A stretch of 64,000 nucleotides of DNA from 3107 sp965216225 (GTDB lineage: Bacteria; Pseudomonadota; Alphaproteobacteria; Rhodobacterales; Rhodobacteraceae): assembly GCA_965216225.1 (NCBI GenBank), contig CBDCFF010000034.1, positions 387,838-451,837 on the forward strand, in the 5' to 3' direction. Under the pieces are notes generated by a model, which had not been told where the DNA came from, did no database searches, and saw only the letters and a list, made by a program, of their open reading frames with translations. Made by a program: the position numbers and the translations under genes. Of this stretch, positions 62,948 through 64,000 are shown piece after piece. Within the stretch, counting starts at the first letter, position 1; the number at the start of each line of letters is the position of its first letter.

Positions 62948-64000
62948 ATCAGCTTTGTTGCGGCCTGATCGGTCGGGAACGATCCGCGGGTCTTGATTGA
63001 TTTGCGGATCACCCGGTTCAGGCTCTCGATGGCGTTGGTGGTGTAGATGATCTTTCGGATCGCCGGATCGAAGGCGAAGAACGGGATTACTTCCTGCCAT
63101 GCCCGTCGCCATGCCGGGGCGATGGAGGCGTATTTACCGGCCCATTTCTCCTCGAATGCGTCCAGTTCATCGGCGGCCTGATCGGCGGTGGCGGCGCTGT
63201 AAATCCGGCGCAGATCGGCGGCCACTGCCTTGCGGTCTTTCCATGACCTCCGCGAGCAGAAGTTCAGGGAATGGCGCACCAGGTGGACAATGCAGGTTTG
63301 CACCGTGGTCTGCGCAAAGGCGGCGGTGATCGCCTCCGGGAAGCCTTTGAGCCCGTCAACGACGGCGATCAGAATGTCCTGGACACCTCGGTTCTTCAGC
63401 TCGTTCATCACCGACAACCAGAATTTGGCCCCCTCGTTATCAGCGATCCACAGGCCCGGGACCTCGCGCACGCCGTCCCGGCTGACCCCCAGGGCGATGT
63501 AGATGGCCTTGTTCTTCACCATGCGGCTGTCGGCGTCGCGGATCTTCACCCGCAGCGCGTCGAAGATCACGATCGGATACATCCGCTCCAGCGCCCGGCT
63601 TTGCCAGTCGCGCACCTCGTCGAGCACGGCGTCGGTGACGCGGCTGATCAAATCCGGCGAGACCAGCAGACCGTAGATATCCTCAAGATGGGCGCGGATG
63701 TCGCGGACGGTCAGTCCGGCGGCATAGAGGCCGATGATCCTGTCATCCATCCCGTCGATCCGGGTCTGGCCCTTCTTCACCAGTTCCGGCTCAAAACTGC
63801 CATCCCGATCACGGGGCACGGAAATCGGCGCCTCGCCGATCTGGCCCTTCAGGCGCTTGCCAGCTGTGCCGTTGCGCCGATTGGACTGACCCGGAGGTGC
63901 ATCCTTGCCTTCTTCATAGCCCAGATGCGCGGTCAGTTCGGCCCCAAGCATCCGCTCCATCAGTTTGATCCTGAGCTCTTTCAGCAGCCCGGTATCGCCA
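62789..64000 (-). mobile_element. IS256a, copy 2, continues past the window
   Basis: Left end GAGTGTCCTGAATTCTGTGT at 62789 inside the antitoxin gene. The other end lies outside. Confidence 0.88.
62842..64000 (-). CDS. IS256a transposase, frame open, 5' end outside the window
   Basis: Runs unbroken from TGA 62842 to the right edge, including GMDDRIIGLYAAGLTVRDIR, VIFDALRVKIRDADSRMV, AVVDGLKGFPEAITAAF and TTNAIESLNRVIRKS. It has the NFCSRRSWKDRK stretch that copy 1 has lost. An internal ATG at 63960 exists, but comparison with copy 1 puts the start about 31 codons upstream. Confidence 0.92.
   Translation of the reverse strand, partial: GDTGLLKELRIKLMERMLGAELTAHLGYEEGKDAPPGQSNRRNGTAGKRLKGQIGEAPISVPRDRDGSFEPELVKKGQTRIDGMDDRIIGLYAAGLTVRDIRAHLEDIYGLLVSPDLISRVTDAVLDEVRDWQSRALERMYPIVIFDALRVKIRDADSRMVKNKAIYIALGVSRDGVREVPGLWIADNEGAKFWLSVMNELKNRGVQDILIAVVDGLKGFPEAITAAFAQTTVQTCIVHLVRHSLNFCSRRSWKDRKAVAADLRRIYSAATADQAADELDAFEEKWAGKYASIAPAWRRAWQEVIPFFAFDPAIRKIIYTTNAIESLNRVIRKSIKTRGSFPTDQAATKLIYLAIRNFEKGGRNVREWFAARNQFAIMFDQRFNA

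Overview
The window looks like a chromosome segment of a high-GC alphaproteobacterium, probably Rhodobacteraceae. The basis is the housekeeping gene order (rpmF-plsX-fabH-ihfA-merR; dgt-argS-SPOR-nagZ-scpA-scpB; divergent erpA and dgt), a two-domain Dcd, an OlsB ornithine-lipid acyltransferase and a DksA that keeps one zinc-site cysteine. About half of the window is ordinary core genome (1-14003 and 24767-44480). The other half is one of the densest insertion-sequence (IS) clusters one could expect to meet.

Core block 1 (1-14003): a partial trans-sulfuration PLP enzyme, ppx/gppA, rlmE, a DUF2927 lipoprotein with a 54-aa partner, dksA, an FAD monooxygenase, exonuclease III, the Fe-S carrier ErpA, and the dgt-argS-SPOR-nagZ-scpA-scpB run ending in a 53-aa conserved-looking protein.

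Mobile locus 1 (14022-24766) is a nest. An IS256-type element (IS256b) was entered by an IS110 element. That was entered by an 8.2-kb segment with 18-bp perfect terminal inverted repeats and an 8-bp target duplication. The segment carries a restriction-endonuclease-like gene, which was entered by an IS4 element (9-bp duplication), which was entered by an IS21-like element (6-bp duplication), which was entered by an IS630 element (TA duplication). An IS481 and a second IS256 type (IS256a) sit in the same segment. Core block 2 (24767-44480) holds dcd, tRNA-Pro(GGG), merR, ihfA, fabH, plsX, rpmF, DUF177, a BamE-like lipoprotein, olsB, gltB-GFA-gltD, uppP, an NDUFA9-like reductase, tRNA-Leu(CAG) and a molybdenum-hydroxylase operon with its own MoaD-like protein.

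Mobile locus 2 (44481-64000) holds second copies of the IS630, IS21, IS4, IS256b::IS110 and IS256a elements, plus IS66, four IS5-type elements, a second IS630 type, a second IS110 type, IS481 remnants, a RelB/ParE-type toxin-antitoxin pair, a HigB-type toxin with a truncated antitoxin, and a 230-base stretch of hairpins without a gene. In locus 2 the IS21 copy lies inside the IS630 copy, the reverse of locus 1.

The strongest finding is the non-coding 5' region of the IS110 element (intact at 53517-53737). It folds by eye into a bridge-RNA layout. Its target loop carries ATGCCCT and TCTCAAG, which match the left flank and are complementary to the right flank of the very site (core CT, inside the IS256b transposase gene) where both copies are inserted. 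Its donor loop carries ACAGATA, which matches the element's own right end. The second IS110 type shows a similar donor-loop layout.
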